36,270 nucleotides of DNA from Chitinophagaceae bacterium (GTDB lineage: Bacteria > Bacteroidota > Bacteroidia > Chitinophagales > Chitinophagaceae): assembly GCA_947458625.1 (NCBI GenBank), contig CANGZN010000005.1, positions 1 through 36,270 of the forward strand, given 5' to 3'. The notes under the pieces are model-generated. The model did not search any database. It had not been told where the DNA came from and saw only the letters and a list, made by a program, of their open reading frames with translations. Position numbers and translations under genes: made by a program. Position 1 is the stretch's first letter. Every line of letters begins with the position of its first letter. Below, piece by piece: positions 25,372-34,221 of this stretch.

Positions 25372-26655
25372 ATGCTGTATCATCTGTTTGATTGGTTGAA
25401 GGAGGAAGGGATCCGGTTCCCGGGGATCGAGTTATTCCGATTCATCACGTTCCGTACACTGCTGGCTGTTTTACTTTCTCTGTTTATCACCTTGATCTAC
25501 GGAAAAAAACTGATTCTTTTTCTGCAAGCCCGTCAGTTCAGTGAGGGGGTACGCGATCTGGGATTGGCGGGAGAAAATCTAAAACGCGATACGCCAACCA
25601 TGGGTGGAATCATCATCCTGCTGGCGATTCTGATCCCGACCCTGTTGCTCGCGGATCTTTCCAAAGTGTATGTTCAGCTCATGCTGGTCAGCACCGTGTG
25701 GCTTGGCATCATCGGATTCATTGATGATTATTTGAAATTGCGTGGTAAGCGTAGAGCAAAGGCGTTAGGTGTTGATTACAAGAAAACATCGGATGATGGC
25801 CTCGCCGGCAGGTTCAAGATCTTGGGACAAGTAGGTCTTGGCATCTTCGTCGGCGCTACACTCTACTTCAACAGCGAGGTAACCATCTGGCGCGAATACA
25901 TTGGCAACGCACAAGCAGCCGCTACAGAGGAATCCGTGATCGTTAAAAATGTAAATGGCCAGCCTAAATATTTTGTTGAAACCAAGACGCCCATCACGAC
26001 GATCCCCTTCGTGAAAAATCATGAGTTCAATTATTCCAAGCTGTTGCCTGCCGGGCTCCGTTCGTATGACTGGGTATTATATATCCTGGTGGTCATCTTT
26101 ATCATCACAGCTGTTTCCAATGGAGCGAATTTGACGGATGGACTGGATGGCTTAGCTACCGGCACTTCAGCGCTCATCGGTGTGTTGCTGGGAATTTTCG
26201 CGTATGCCAGTGGTAATCTGGTGATCGCCGATTACCTCAACATCATGTATATACCCAACCTGGGTGAGATCTCTGTTTTCATCGCCGCCATGATCGGTGC
26301 CTGCATCGGTTTTCTCTGGTACAATTCCTATCCCGCACAGATGTTCATGGGCGATACAGGCAGCCTCACATTGGGTGGCATCATTGCAGCACTGGCCATC
26401 ATCGTGCACAAGGAATTACTCATTCCCATTTTCTGTGGAGTCTTTCTGGTGGAAGCATTGAGCGTGATGATACAGGTGGGGTATTTCAAATACACCAAGC
26501 GCAAATATGGTGCCGGCCGTCGGGTGTTTCTGACCGCACCGATCCATCACCATTTTCAGAAACTCGGTTTTCATGAAGTGAAGATCGTGAACCGCTTCTG
26601 GATTGTGACCGTGCTGCTGGTTGTACTCAGTATTGTAACTCTTAAGATCCGATAA
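25372..26655 (+). CDS. mraY: Phospho-MurNAc-pentapeptide transferase MraY
   Basis: A 427-residue polytopic membrane enzyme that links phospho-MurNAc-pentapeptide to undecaprenyl phosphate, forming lipid I. Motifs are TPTMGGIIILLAIL, the catalytic aspartates in GFIDDYLKL, NLTDGLDGLATG, MGDTGSLTLGG and the HHHF loop in APIHHHFQKLGF. It is about 65 residues longer than E. coli MraY. The extra sequence lies mainly between roughly residues 170 and 232 (including IVKNVNGQPKYFVETKTPIT) in a loop before the DGLDG helices, which seems common in Bacteroidota. Confidence 0.97.
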   Translation: MLYHLFDWLKEEGIRFPGIELFRFITFRTLLAVLLSLFITLIYGKKLILFLQARQFSEGVRDLGLAGENLKRDTPTMGGIIILLAILIPTLLLADLSKVYVQLMLVSTVWLGIIGFIDDYLKLRGKRRAKALGVDYKKTSDDGLAGRFKILGQVGLGIFVGATLYFNSEVTIWREYIGNAQAAATEESVIVKNVNGQPKYFVETKTPITTIPFVKNHEFNYSKLLPAGLRSYDWVLYILVVIFIITAVSNGANLTDGLDGLATGTSALIGVLLGIFAYASGNLVIADYLNIMYIPNLGEISVFIAAMIGACIGFLWYNSYPAQMFMGDTGSLTLGGIIAALAIIVHKELLIPIFCGVFLVEALSVMIQVGYFKYTKRKYGAGRRVFLTAPIHHHFQKLGFHEVKIVNRFWIVTVLLVVLSIVTLKIR

Positions 26656-26710
26656 ATTTTTTCATCCATCCTATGCTTATGAAGAGCCCCAACCGTACGG
26701 TAAACAAAAA

Positions 26711-28051
26711 ATGAAAAAGAAACTGATCATATTAGGAGGAGGTGAAAGCGGTGTTGGCGCAGCACTGCTGGGCAAACACGTCGGCTACGATGTCTTCCTG
26801 TCTGATCAGGGACTGCTTCGTGCGGATTACCGTTCCACGCTCACGGCAGCCGGTATTTCATTTGAAGAAGAGCATTCTTCGTTGAATGAACTCCTGGCTG
26901 CCGATGAAGTGGTGAAAAGTCCGGGTATCCCGGAAACCAATCCGATTGTCATGGCCCTCCGGGCTCAAGGCATTCCAGTCATCAGCGAGATCGAACTCGC
27001 CTATCGACACATCGGTAATAGCCGCGTATTAGCTATCACCGGTACCAATGGAAAGAGTACGACCACTACACTGCTTTGGCACATCTGTCAGAAAGCCGGG
27101 CTGGATGCGGCCCTCGTCGGAAATATCGGACGCTCTTTCGCTTGGCAGGTGGCCGAGAATCCCAAGCCCTTCTATGTGGTAGAGGTCAGCAGTTTTCAAC
27201 TCGATGATATTGTCTCTTTCCGTCCGGACGTAGCCATTCTGACCAACATCACCGAAGATCATTTAGATCGCTACGCCTATAAGATGGAGAATTACGTGCG
27301 CAGCAAATTCCGCATCACCCTCAATCAAACCGAAGGTGATGTGTTTATCTACAACCTCGACGATGAGGTGATCCAACAAGCTATTTCATCCATTACCATA
27401 AAAGCCAACGCTAGACCCATTACCATGAAAAAAGAACTACCTCTCGGCGCTTTCATCAAAGACGGCGACATGTATGTACGTACCGGTCAGGAGTATATGA
27501 CCATGAGTGTGTTTGATTTCGCACTCAAGGGTAAACATAACCAGTACAATACCATGGCCGCTTGTGTTGCCGCTGCCACCATCGATATACGGAAGGAAAA
27601 GATCCGTGATGCCGTGATGGACTTCCAGGGGGTCGAACATCGACTGGAACCCGTAGCGACCGTACGCGGAGTCTTGTTCATCAACGACAGCAAAGCCACC
27701 AACGTCAACTCCGTGTGGTATGCACTCGAGAGCATGACTCGTCCGACTGTACTGATCCTGGGCGGAGTAGATAAGGGAAACGACTATGAACTGATCCGGG
27801 AACTCGTACAGGAGAAAGTAAAAGCCATCGTCTGTATGGGTACAAACAATCAAAAGATCTATGAGGCATTTAAAGATGTCGTACCGGTGATCGAAGAGGC
27901 TGATAGCGCGGAGGGGGCGGTGCAACTGTCTTTTCAACTTGCAGAGAAAGGCGATGCAGTATTGCTGAGTCCGGCCTGTGCCAGTTTCGATCTGTTCAAA
28001 AATTTCGAGGACCGAGGTAATCAATTCAAACAAGCCGTTCGAAACCTCTGA
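26711..28051 (+). CDS. murD: UDP-MurNAc-L-alanine:D-glutamate ligase
   Basis: A 446-residue Mur ligase adding D-glutamate to UDP-MurNAc-L-Ala. It has the N-terminal Rossmann start KKLIILGGGESGVGAALL, VVKSPGIPE, the ATP motif ITGTNGKSTTTTLL, EVSSFQLDDI, LTNITEDHLDRY, HRLEPVATVRGVLFINDSKATN and the terminal LLSPACASFDLFKNFEDRG. The preceding 55-bp spacer is the longest inside the proximal dcw cluster and contains no clear terminator. ftsW starts 1 bp after its stop. Confidence 0.97.
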   Translation: MKKKLIILGGGESGVGAALLGKHVGYDVFLSDQGLLRADYRSTLTAAGISFEEEHSSLNELLAADEVVKSPGIPETNPIVMALRAQGIPVISEIELAYRHIGNSRVLAITGTNGKSTTTTLLWHICQKAGLDAALVGNIGRSFAWQVAENPKPFYVVEVSSFQLDDIVSFRPDVAILTNITEDHLDRYAYKMENYVRSKFRITLNQTEGDVFIYNLDDEVIQQAISSITIKANARPITMKKELPLGAFIKDGDMYVRTGQEYMTMSVFDFALKGKHNQYNTMAACVAAATIDIRKEKIRDAVMDFQGVEHRLEPVATVRGVLFINDSKATNVNSVWYALESMTRPTVLILGGVDKGNDYELIRELVQEKVKAIVCMGTNNQKIYEAFKDVVPVIEEADSAEGAVQLSFQLAEKGDAVLLSPACASFDLFKNFEDRGNQFKQAVRNL

Positions 28052-28052
28052 T

Positions 28053-29339
28053 ATGGAAAATCAGGAGCTGACAGCCACACCATCGGAGCGTCGATCTCTT
28101 TTCGACGCAAGCCAGATCGTGAAAAACACGAAGGGAGATCAGGTCATCTGGGGACTGGTCATCTTGCTGACCCTCGTGTCCTTATTGGCCGTATACAGCT
28201 CAACCGGACTGCTGGCCTACAAAAAATATAAAGGCAACACAGAGATCTATCTCGTTAAGCAGGTAGGGTTCATCATTTTCGGGATCGCCATGGTCTATTT
28301 CGCACATCGAGTCAATTATAAATATTATTCACGGATCGCTCAGATCGCTTTTTTGATCTCCATTCCCTTATTGATCTACACCTTGTTTTTTGGCGTGAAA
28401 ATGAATGAAGGCAGCCGCTGGATCAAGTTGCCGATCATTAACATGACCTTGCAAACGTCCGACTTTGCCAAGCTTGCCCTATTCATGTACCTGTCAAGAG
28501 GGATCAGTAAGCGTCAAGATCAGATAAAAGATTTTCGTAAAGGATATCTTCCATTGATCCTTCCCGTGATCCTGATCTGTGGTTTGATCGCCCCGGCAAA
28601 TCTTTCTACCGCCTTGTTATTGGGAGCCAGTTGTTTGCTTTTATTGTTCATCGGAAGAGCGAGCATCAAACATCTGCTCGCAACGGTTGGCATAGCGATG
28701 ATCCCGCTTATGATGCTGATCTTGGCGGCCATAGCCCGGCATGACACGAAGAAAGTAGAGCCCGGTACGGCAACCGTGGCAGTCAGTTCCGGATCTGCCC
28801 TCACCGTTCGTGTAAACACCTGGATCAAACGGGTCGAGAATTTCATGTATGGGAGTGAGGATGTGAACGATGATGCGTATCAGGTCAATCAGGCCAAGAT
28901 CGCCATTGCCAAAGGCGGGTTGATGGGAGTTGGGCCGGGAAGAAGTACTACGCGCGATTATCTACCTCAGGCCTATAATGATTTTATATACGCGATCATC
29001 ATTGAGGAGTATGGTCTGGCCGGTGGTGCCTTTATGCTATTTGTCTATCTGGTCTTCCTATATCGGTGTATCCGGATCTTCAAACGATGCCCGTATGCCT
29101 TCGGAGCGTTTCTGGCACTCGGACTCAGTTTTACGTTGGCTATTCAGGCAATGGCCAATATGGCGGTGACTGTGAATTTATTTCCAGTCACAGGTGTCAC
29201 CCTTCCGTTGGTGAGTATGGGTGGTACCAGTTTCATTTTCACCTGCATCTCGATCGGAATCATATTGAGTGTTGCCCGCCACGTTGAACAACAGGAGGGT
29301 GAAGCAGCATCATCAAACCCAGTAGCCGAATCAGCATGA
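28053..29339 (+). CDS. ftsW: Septal peptidoglycan glycosyltransferase FtsW (SEDS family)
   Basis: A 428-residue polytopic SEDS protein that polymerises lipid II at the septum together with FtsI. A hydrophilic N-terminus of about 30 residues precedes roughly ten membrane helices. Family motifs are AVYSSTG, the MNEGSRWIKLPI loop, TSDFAKLALFMYLSR, QVNQAKIAIAKGGLMGVGPGRS, DFIYAIIIEEYGLAGG and the MGGTSFIFTC stretch near the end. The frame opens at 27978 within murD, but the ATG at 28053 fits the family and the 1-bp spacing. Its stop overlaps murG by 4 bp. Confidence 0.96.
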   Translation: MENQELTATPSERRSLFDASQIVKNTKGDQVIWGLVILLTLVSLLAVYSSTGLLAYKKYKGNTEIYLVKQVGFIIFGIAMVYFAHRVNYKYYSRIAQIAFLISIPLLIYTLFFGVKMNEGSRWIKLPIINMTLQTSDFAKLALFMYLSRGISKRQDQIKDFRKGYLPLILPVILICGLIAPANLSTALLLGASCLLLLFIGRASIKHLLATVGIAMIPLMMLILAAIARHDTKKVEPGTATVAVSSGSALTVRVNTWIKRVENFMYGSEDVNDDAYQVNQAKIAIAKGGLMGVGPGRSTTRDYLPQAYNDFIYAIIIEEYGLAGGAFMLFVYLVFLYRCIRIFKRCPYAFGAFLALGLSFTLAIQAMANMAVTVNLFPVTGVTLPLVSMGGTSFIFTCISIGIILSVARHVEQQEGEAASSNPVAESA

Positions 29340-30451
29340 ACCATCGCTTCATTATAGCAGGAGGAGGTACCGGGGGACATATATTCCCGGCACTCGCTAT
29401 CGCGGAGGCGATCCGTTCAGTGGCACCCGAGACAAGTTTTCAATTCGTGGGTGCAAATGGAAAAATGGAAATGGAAAAAGTGCCTCAGGCGGGATTTGCT
29501 ATTGAGGGACTGGATATCGTCGGTTTCAATCGTAAGCATTTTTGGAAAAACATCACCTTACCGTTCAAACTGTTTCGAAGCTTTATTCAAGTGAAGCAGA
29601 TCTTTCAAGCTTTTCGTCCCACAGCCGTGATCGGTGTTGGCGGTTATTCCAGCTTCCCGGTTTTGCGTTATGCGCAATCAAAAGGAATTCCGACTTTCCT
29701 GCACGAATCCAATTCATTTGCCGGTAAAAGCAATCAGTGGCTGGGGAAACGTGCCACACGCATCTTTACCGGAATGCCCTCGATGGAAAGTTTCTTTCCG
29801 TCTGATAAGATCACATTCACCGGCAATCCAGTACGCGCAAGTATCACACAGAATATCCAGGATCGAACACAGGCCTTGCAAGCATTTGGCTTGGATCCCC
29901 ATAAAAAAACGGTGTTGGTAATCGGCGGCAGCTTGGGTGCCAGGTCTATTAACCAGGCAATACAACAGGGATATGATCGGATTCTGCAGGCCGGATTACA
30001 ACTCATTTGGCAAACCGGTAAATCAGGATCCGACTTACCGGCGTTGAGTATGGATGCTGCTGGATCTGTTCATCGTACTGTATTTATCAAGGAGATGGAG
30101 CTGGCCTATGCGGCAGCTGACATCGTAGTGGCTCGTGCCGGCGCCATGAGTATTGCCGAGCTGCAAGTGGTTGCCAAGCCGGTGATCTTGGTTCCTTTTC
30201 CTTTGGCAGCGGAAGATCATCAGACCGTGAATGCGCAGCAATTGGTGCATGCAGGTGCCGCTTTGATGGTAGTGGATGCCGATGCAAAAACCCAGTTGAT
30301 CGACAAGATCCTGGAACTGAGTTCGGATGAAGATCGCTGCCAGCAGATGCGTACTCATATTGGCGGTATGGGTATCAAAGATGCAGCTGTTCGTATGGCG
30401 ACAGAAATTTTGAGGATACTAAACGATAAAGATCCGTTAACGAAGGCATAG
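29336..30451 (+). CDS. murG: Lipid II synthase, GlcNAc transferase MurG
   Basis: A 371-residue peripheral membrane glycosyltransferase that adds GlcNAc to lipid I, forming lipid II. It has the N-terminal glycine-rich loop IAGGGTGGHIFPALAIA, GVGGYSSFPVL, HESNSFAGKSNQWL, VIGGSLGARSINQA and the donor-binding ARAGAMSIAELQVVAKPVILVPFP region, ending with DHQTVNAQQL. The ATG overlaps the ftsW stop as ATGA. murC follows after 10 bp. Confidence 0.97.
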   Translation: MNHRFIIAGGGTGGHIFPALAIAEAIRSVAPETSFQFVGANGKMEMEKVPQAGFAIEGLDIVGFNRKHFWKNITLPFKLFRSFIQVKQIFQAFRPTAVIGVGGYSSFPVLRYAQSKGIPTFLHESNSFAGKSNQWLGKRATRIFTGMPSMESFFPSDKITFTGNPVRASITQNIQDRTQALQAFGLDPHKKTVLVIGGSLGARSINQAIQQGYDRILQAGLQLIWQTGKSGSDLPALSMDAAGSVHRTVFIKEMELAYAAADIVVARAGAMSIAELQVVAKPVILVPFPLAAEDHQTVNAQQLVHAGAALMVVDADAKTQLIDKILELSSDEDRCQQMRTHIGGMGIKDAAVRMATEILRILNDKDPLTKA

Positions 30452-30461
30452 TCCTTCGGGA

Positions 30462-31889
30462 ATGATTTATATGAGACAGACACCGAATAGAGATCGATCC
30501 TTTGTTTTTCCCCTGGCAGGGAAAGAAATGGGCTATGTCTATTTTCTGGGCATCGGTGGCATCGGTATGAGTGCTTTAGCTCGTTATCTCTATACCGCGG
30601 GCTATACGGTTGGTGGGTACGATAAATCCGAATCAGACATAACGCGTGGATTGCAAGCAGATGGTATTTCGGTTCATTATACGGATGAAGTATCGAGCAT
30701 TCCTGCCGGGTTACAACTGGTCGTTTATACACCTGCTGTTCCGACTGAACTGTCGATCTATCAGCATTGTATTCAGTTGGGGGTGCCGATGAAGAAGAGA
30801 AGTGAGGTGTTGCAATCACTTACTGAAAAGACATTCAATGTTTGTGTGGCAGGCACCCATGGGAAGACGACTACCTCTACGCTGATCGCTCATATACTGC
30901 GGCACAGTGAATATGGATGTCAGGCCTATCTCGGCGGTATCTCGGTGAACTATCAGACCAACACCTGGTCATCGGATCGGAATGTTTCGGTCATTGAGGC
31001 CGACGAATATGATCGGAGTTTTCTTCGTCTGCATCCTGATCTGGCGGTGATCACGGCGATGGATCCCGACCATCTGGATATTTATGGAACGGCCGAGGCC
31101 ATGGAGGAAGCCTATATCGAATTTACCGGTCTGCTCTCTGATGGTGGCAAACTGATCTATCATCACTCACTCAAACGCGCTCAGGAGCTTCACGGGAATG
31201 ATCGGAGTAGCTACTCACTTCTTGATACGGCGGCTGACTATCATGCTCGAGCACTCGCTGTGGAAGCAGGTGGTTATCGGTTCGATCTGCAGACGCCTCA
31301 AGGGGTTATTGCGGATTGCCGGTTACCGATCGGCGGACTTCACAACGTAGAGAATGCTATCGCAGCGGCTGCGGCATCTCAATCGATCGGAATCGATCCG
31401 GATTCGATCCGAATGGCCTTGTCTTGTTTCAAAGGAGTGAAAAGGCGATTTGAAACGGTTTATCGCAACTCCGATAAAATCTGGATTGATGATTATGCGC
31501 ATCACCCGGAAGAGTTGCGGGCCTTATTGCAAAGTGTTCGGGATCTGTATCCGGATCATTACGTACGTCTGGTCTTTCAGCCGCATCTCTTTACCCGCAC
31601 CCGCGATTTGGCAGCTGCATTCGGTGAATCCATGTCGCTGGCAGATGAATCCTTGCTGTTACCAATCTATCCGGCCAGGGAGCTACCGATTGAGGGCGTT
31701 CGCTCAGAAATGATCTGCTCGAAACAGCATCCAACTGGATTTTCAGTTTATAGTAAAGAGTCATTTATGGAGTGGATGGTTCAGCAATGCGCACCAGATG
31801 GCAAGGGGCCGACCGTGGTCGTGACAGCAGGCGCCGGAGATATCGACCAATTGTATCCGATGATCTTAAATCGATTGAAACACCCATGA
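30462..31889 (+). CDS. murC: UDP-N-acetylmuramate:L-alanine ligase
   Basis: A Mur ligase that adds the first amino acid, L-alanine, to UDP-MurNAc. It has YFLGIGGIGMSALARYL near the N-terminus, AGTHGKTTTSTLIAHIL for ATP, EADEYDRSFLRLHPDLAVIT, DPDHLDIY, FKGVKRRFE, WIDDYAHHPEEL and the terminal VVTAGAGDIDQLY. The first ATG gives 475 residues with about 25 before the first strand, more than usual. ATGs at 30471 and 30528 are alternatives, and 30528 may leave the N-terminus too short. Its stop overlaps ftsQ by 4 bp (ATGA). Confidence 0.95.
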   Translation: MIYMRQTPNRDRSFVFPLAGKEMGYVYFLGIGGIGMSALARYLYTAGYTVGGYDKSESDITRGLQADGISVHYTDEVSSIPAGLQLVVYTPAVPTELSIYQHCIQLGVPMKKRSEVLQSLTEKTFNVCVAGTHGKTTTSTLIAHILRHSEYGCQAYLGGISVNYQTNTWSSDRNVSVIEADEYDRSFLRLHPDLAVITAMDPDHLDIYGTAEAMEEAYIEFTGLLSDGGKLIYHHSLKRAQELHGNDRSSYSLLDTAADYHARALAVEAGGYRFDLQTPQGVIADCRLPIGGLHNVENAIAAAAASQSIGIDPDSIRMALSCFKGVKRRFETVYRNSDKIWIDDYAHHPEELRALLQSVRDLYPDHYVRLVFQPHLFTRTRDLAAAFGESMSLADESLLLPIYPARELPIEGVRSEMICSKQHPTGFSVYSKESFMEWMVQQCAPDGKGPTVVVTAGAGDIDQLYPMILNRLKHP

Positions 31890-32770
31890 TCCGCTCCTTC
31901 AACATAAAGAGGATCTTCTTCGTGCTTTTTTGGGCAGGAATCGCTGTGGGTATGGGTTTCCTGATCAATGCCGCTTGGAAAAAACAAGGGAAGGCTATTT
32001 GTAAGGGATATGTGATCACGCGAAACGATGATGACTCCTTCGTTTTCATTAAGAAACAGGATGTAGAGGCAGTCATTCGACTCCGTGCTGGGGGATCCCT
32101 GCTTGGGCAATCAGTAGATCGGTTCCCCTTGCAACGAATTGAAGATTCATTGAAAAAGTTCATCGGTGTTTCGGATGCACAGGCCTACTTCGATAATCGT
32201 TCCATATTGTATGTGCGGATACAAGAACGTATTCCTGTTGCGAGAGTATTCACAACACTGGGCACTAGTTTTTATCTCGACAGTACAGGCCGTTCCCTTC
32301 CGTTATCGGATCAGGTGGTGATCGAGTGTCCGGTTTTCAATGGATTGAAATGGGTGAATGGCCGAGCAGACAGTCTGCAGTCGATGCGTATTGTCGAACT
32401 GGCCCGTTGCATCCAGGCCGATTCATTTTGGTTGGCTCAGGTCGGTCATTTTGAGATCGATGAAAAAGGGCGATTTGAGCTGATCCCGGTTGCCGGGAAT
32501 CACCGGGTACAATTCGGAACGGCTGAAGATCCGGCGGCAGCTTTTCATCGGCTTTGGATCTTTTATCAGCAAGTATTGCGTCCGAGGGGATTGGATACAT
32601 ACCCTCGCATCGATGTGCAGTATCAGGGACAAGTGGTGGCAAGTCGCAATCGGTATACAGCCGAGTCTGATTCGACCCGTCAGCGTAAACAAGTGGATGT
32701 CTTGATACAGGCTGGAATGAAATCTGATTCGACTATACAAATAACAAAACCTATTAAACGCGCTACATAA
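31886..32770 (+). CDS. ftsQ: Cell division protein FtsQ
   Basis: A 294-residue bitopic membrane protein of the divisome, which links FtsL-type proteins to the Z ring. A short cytoplasmic N-terminus precedes one membrane helix (about residues 10-30, IFFVLFWAGIAVGMGFLI). A POTRA-like region follows (SFVFIKKQDVEAVIRL, then SLKKFIGVSDAQAYFDN) and then a beta domain with VRIQERIPVARVF and YLDSTGRSLPLS. FtsQ is poorly conserved, and position between murC and ftsA adds strong support. The long frame from 31772 lies inside murC. The ATG at 31886 overlaps the murC stop. Confidence 0.9.
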   Translation: MIRSFNIKRIFFVLFWAGIAVGMGFLINAAWKKQGKAICKGYVITRNDDDSFVFIKKQDVEAVIRLRAGGSLLGQSVDRFPLQRIEDSLKKFIGVSDAQAYFDNRSILYVRIQERIPVARVFTTLGTSFYLDSTGRSLPLSDQVVIECPVFNGLKWVNGRADSLQSMRIVELARCIQADSFWLAQVGHFEIDEKGRFELIPVAGNHRVQFGTAEDPAAAFHRLWIFYQQVLRPRGLDTYPRIDVQYQGQVVASRNRYTAESDSTRQRKQVDVLIQAGMKSDSTIQITKPIKRAT

Positions 32771-32792
32771 ACCCCAACTAAAAACAACGAAG

Positions 32793-34175
32793 ATGAAACA
32801 GAAAAGACCCATCATTGTCGGCCTCGACATCGGTACCACGAAGATCGCGGTGATCGCAGGCCGGAGAAATGAGTACGGCAAACTCGAGATCCTCGGGTTC
32901 GGCCGCGCCAATTCCAATGGCGTTAAACACGGACAGGTATTGAACATCGATGAGACCATCAAAGCCATTCGAACCGCCATGGATAATTGCCTGGCCTCGA
33001 ATCCGACACTTCAAGTGGAAGAAGTGTATGTCGGTGTTGCCGGTCACCACATCAAAAGCCTGCAAACACGCGGCGACATCGTTCGTCAGCGTACAGAAGA
33101 TGAGATTATACAGGCCGAGATCGATCAGCTGATCGCGGACCAGTACAAGACCTACATCCCTGCAGGTGATCAGATCATCGATGTCATTCCGCAAGAATTT
33201 ACCGTCGACAACCATCCCAATATCGCCAATCCGATCGGATACGGCGGCGTCAAGATCGGTGCGAATTTCCATATCATCACCGGTGATAAGAATGCGATCC
33301 GCAACATCAACCGAAGCGTAGAAAAAGCGAATCTTCAAACCAAGGATCTGGTATTGCAACCATTGGCTTCTGCCGCTGCTGTCATGGCACAAGAAGACAT
33401 GGAAGCAGGTGTTGCCATCGTCGACATCGGGGGCGGTACGACCGACCTGGCTGTTTTCTATGAGGGCATCCTGAAGCATACAGCCGTGATCCCTTTTGCC
33501 GGTGAGAATATCACCAATGATATCAAGACTGGTTTGGGTGTGTTGAAATCACAAGCGGAACTCATGAAAGTTCAGTTCGGTTGTGCATTAGCCAATGAAG
33601 CCAAGGCGAATGCGTTTATCACCATACCCGGACTGCGTGGCATGCCGGCCAAGGAGATCAGCGTAAAGAACCTGGCCAATATCATTCAGGCTCGTATGAG
33701 TGAGATCCTTGATTTTGTAACCTATCACCTTAAGCAAGTTGGACTGGACAATAAAGCGCTGAACGGTGGCGTGGTACTGACCGGTGGTGGCTCACAACTG
33801 AAGCATCTGATTCAGCTGACTGAGTACGTAACCGGATTGAATGCCCGGATCGGTTTGCCCAATGAGCATCTGGCAGCTGGTCATCTGGACGATCTTTCCA
33901 AGCCCACGTATTCAACTTGTATCGGCTTGATCTTGAAAGGGCTCGATGATTTTGAGAATAACCGGCAGGATTTTTCTTCCAATTATCTCAAAATGGAATC
34001 CGAAGCGTTGGCTCCTCTTGAAGATGAGGCAACACCCGTGGCAGCGCCGGAAGAAATTACAGAAGTAGATGTAACCTATCGCAAGGGTATGGCTGGCTTC
34101 TGGGATAAATTCCGCGATCGGATCATTGAGCTATTCCGGGAAGAGGAAGATTCCAAATTCACCGGACGGCAATAG
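32793..34175 (+). CDS. ftsA: Cell division protein FtsA
   Basis: A 460-residue actin-like ATPase that anchors FtsZ to the membrane. It has the phosphate-1 motif VGLDIGTTKIAVIAG, the SHS2-type 1C domain region (VYVGVAGHHIKSLQTRG), phosphate-2 VAIVDIGGGTTDLAVF, GENITNDIKTGL and adenosine motif VVLTGGGSQLKHL. The C-terminus AGFWDKFRDRIIELFREEE can form the amphipathic membrane-targeting helix. The gap to ftsQ is 22 bp and to ftsZ 46 bp. Confidence 0.97.
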   Translation: MKQKRPIIVGLDIGTTKIAVIAGRRNEYGKLEILGFGRANSNGVKHGQVLNIDETIKAIRTAMDNCLASNPTLQVEEVYVGVAGHHIKSLQTRGDIVRQRTEDEIIQAEIDQLIADQYKTYIPAGDQIIDVIPQEFTVDNHPNIANPIGYGGVKIGANFHIITGDKNAIRNINRSVEKANLQTKDLVLQPLASAAAVMAQEDMEAGVAIVDIGGGTTDLAVFYEGILKHTAVIPFAGENITNDIKTGLGVLKSQAELMKVQFGCALANEAKANAFITIPGLRGMPAKEISVKNLANIIQARMSEILDFVTYHLKQVGLDNKALNGGVVLTGGGSQLKHLIQLTEYVTGLNARIGLPNEHLAAGHLDDLSKPTYSTCIGLILKGLDDFENNRQDFSSNYLKMESEALAPLEDEATPVAAPEEITEVDVTYRKGMAGFWDKFRDRIIELFREEEDSKFTGRQ

Positions 34176-34221
34176 AACAAACCCTTACTAACCCTGGGGC
34201 AAGCCCCATAAAACCTATCAT

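Noticed and set aside
27437-28033. Minus-strand ORF of 198 aa opposite murD
   Set aside because: It lies entirely antisense to conserved MurD motifs and has no start context.
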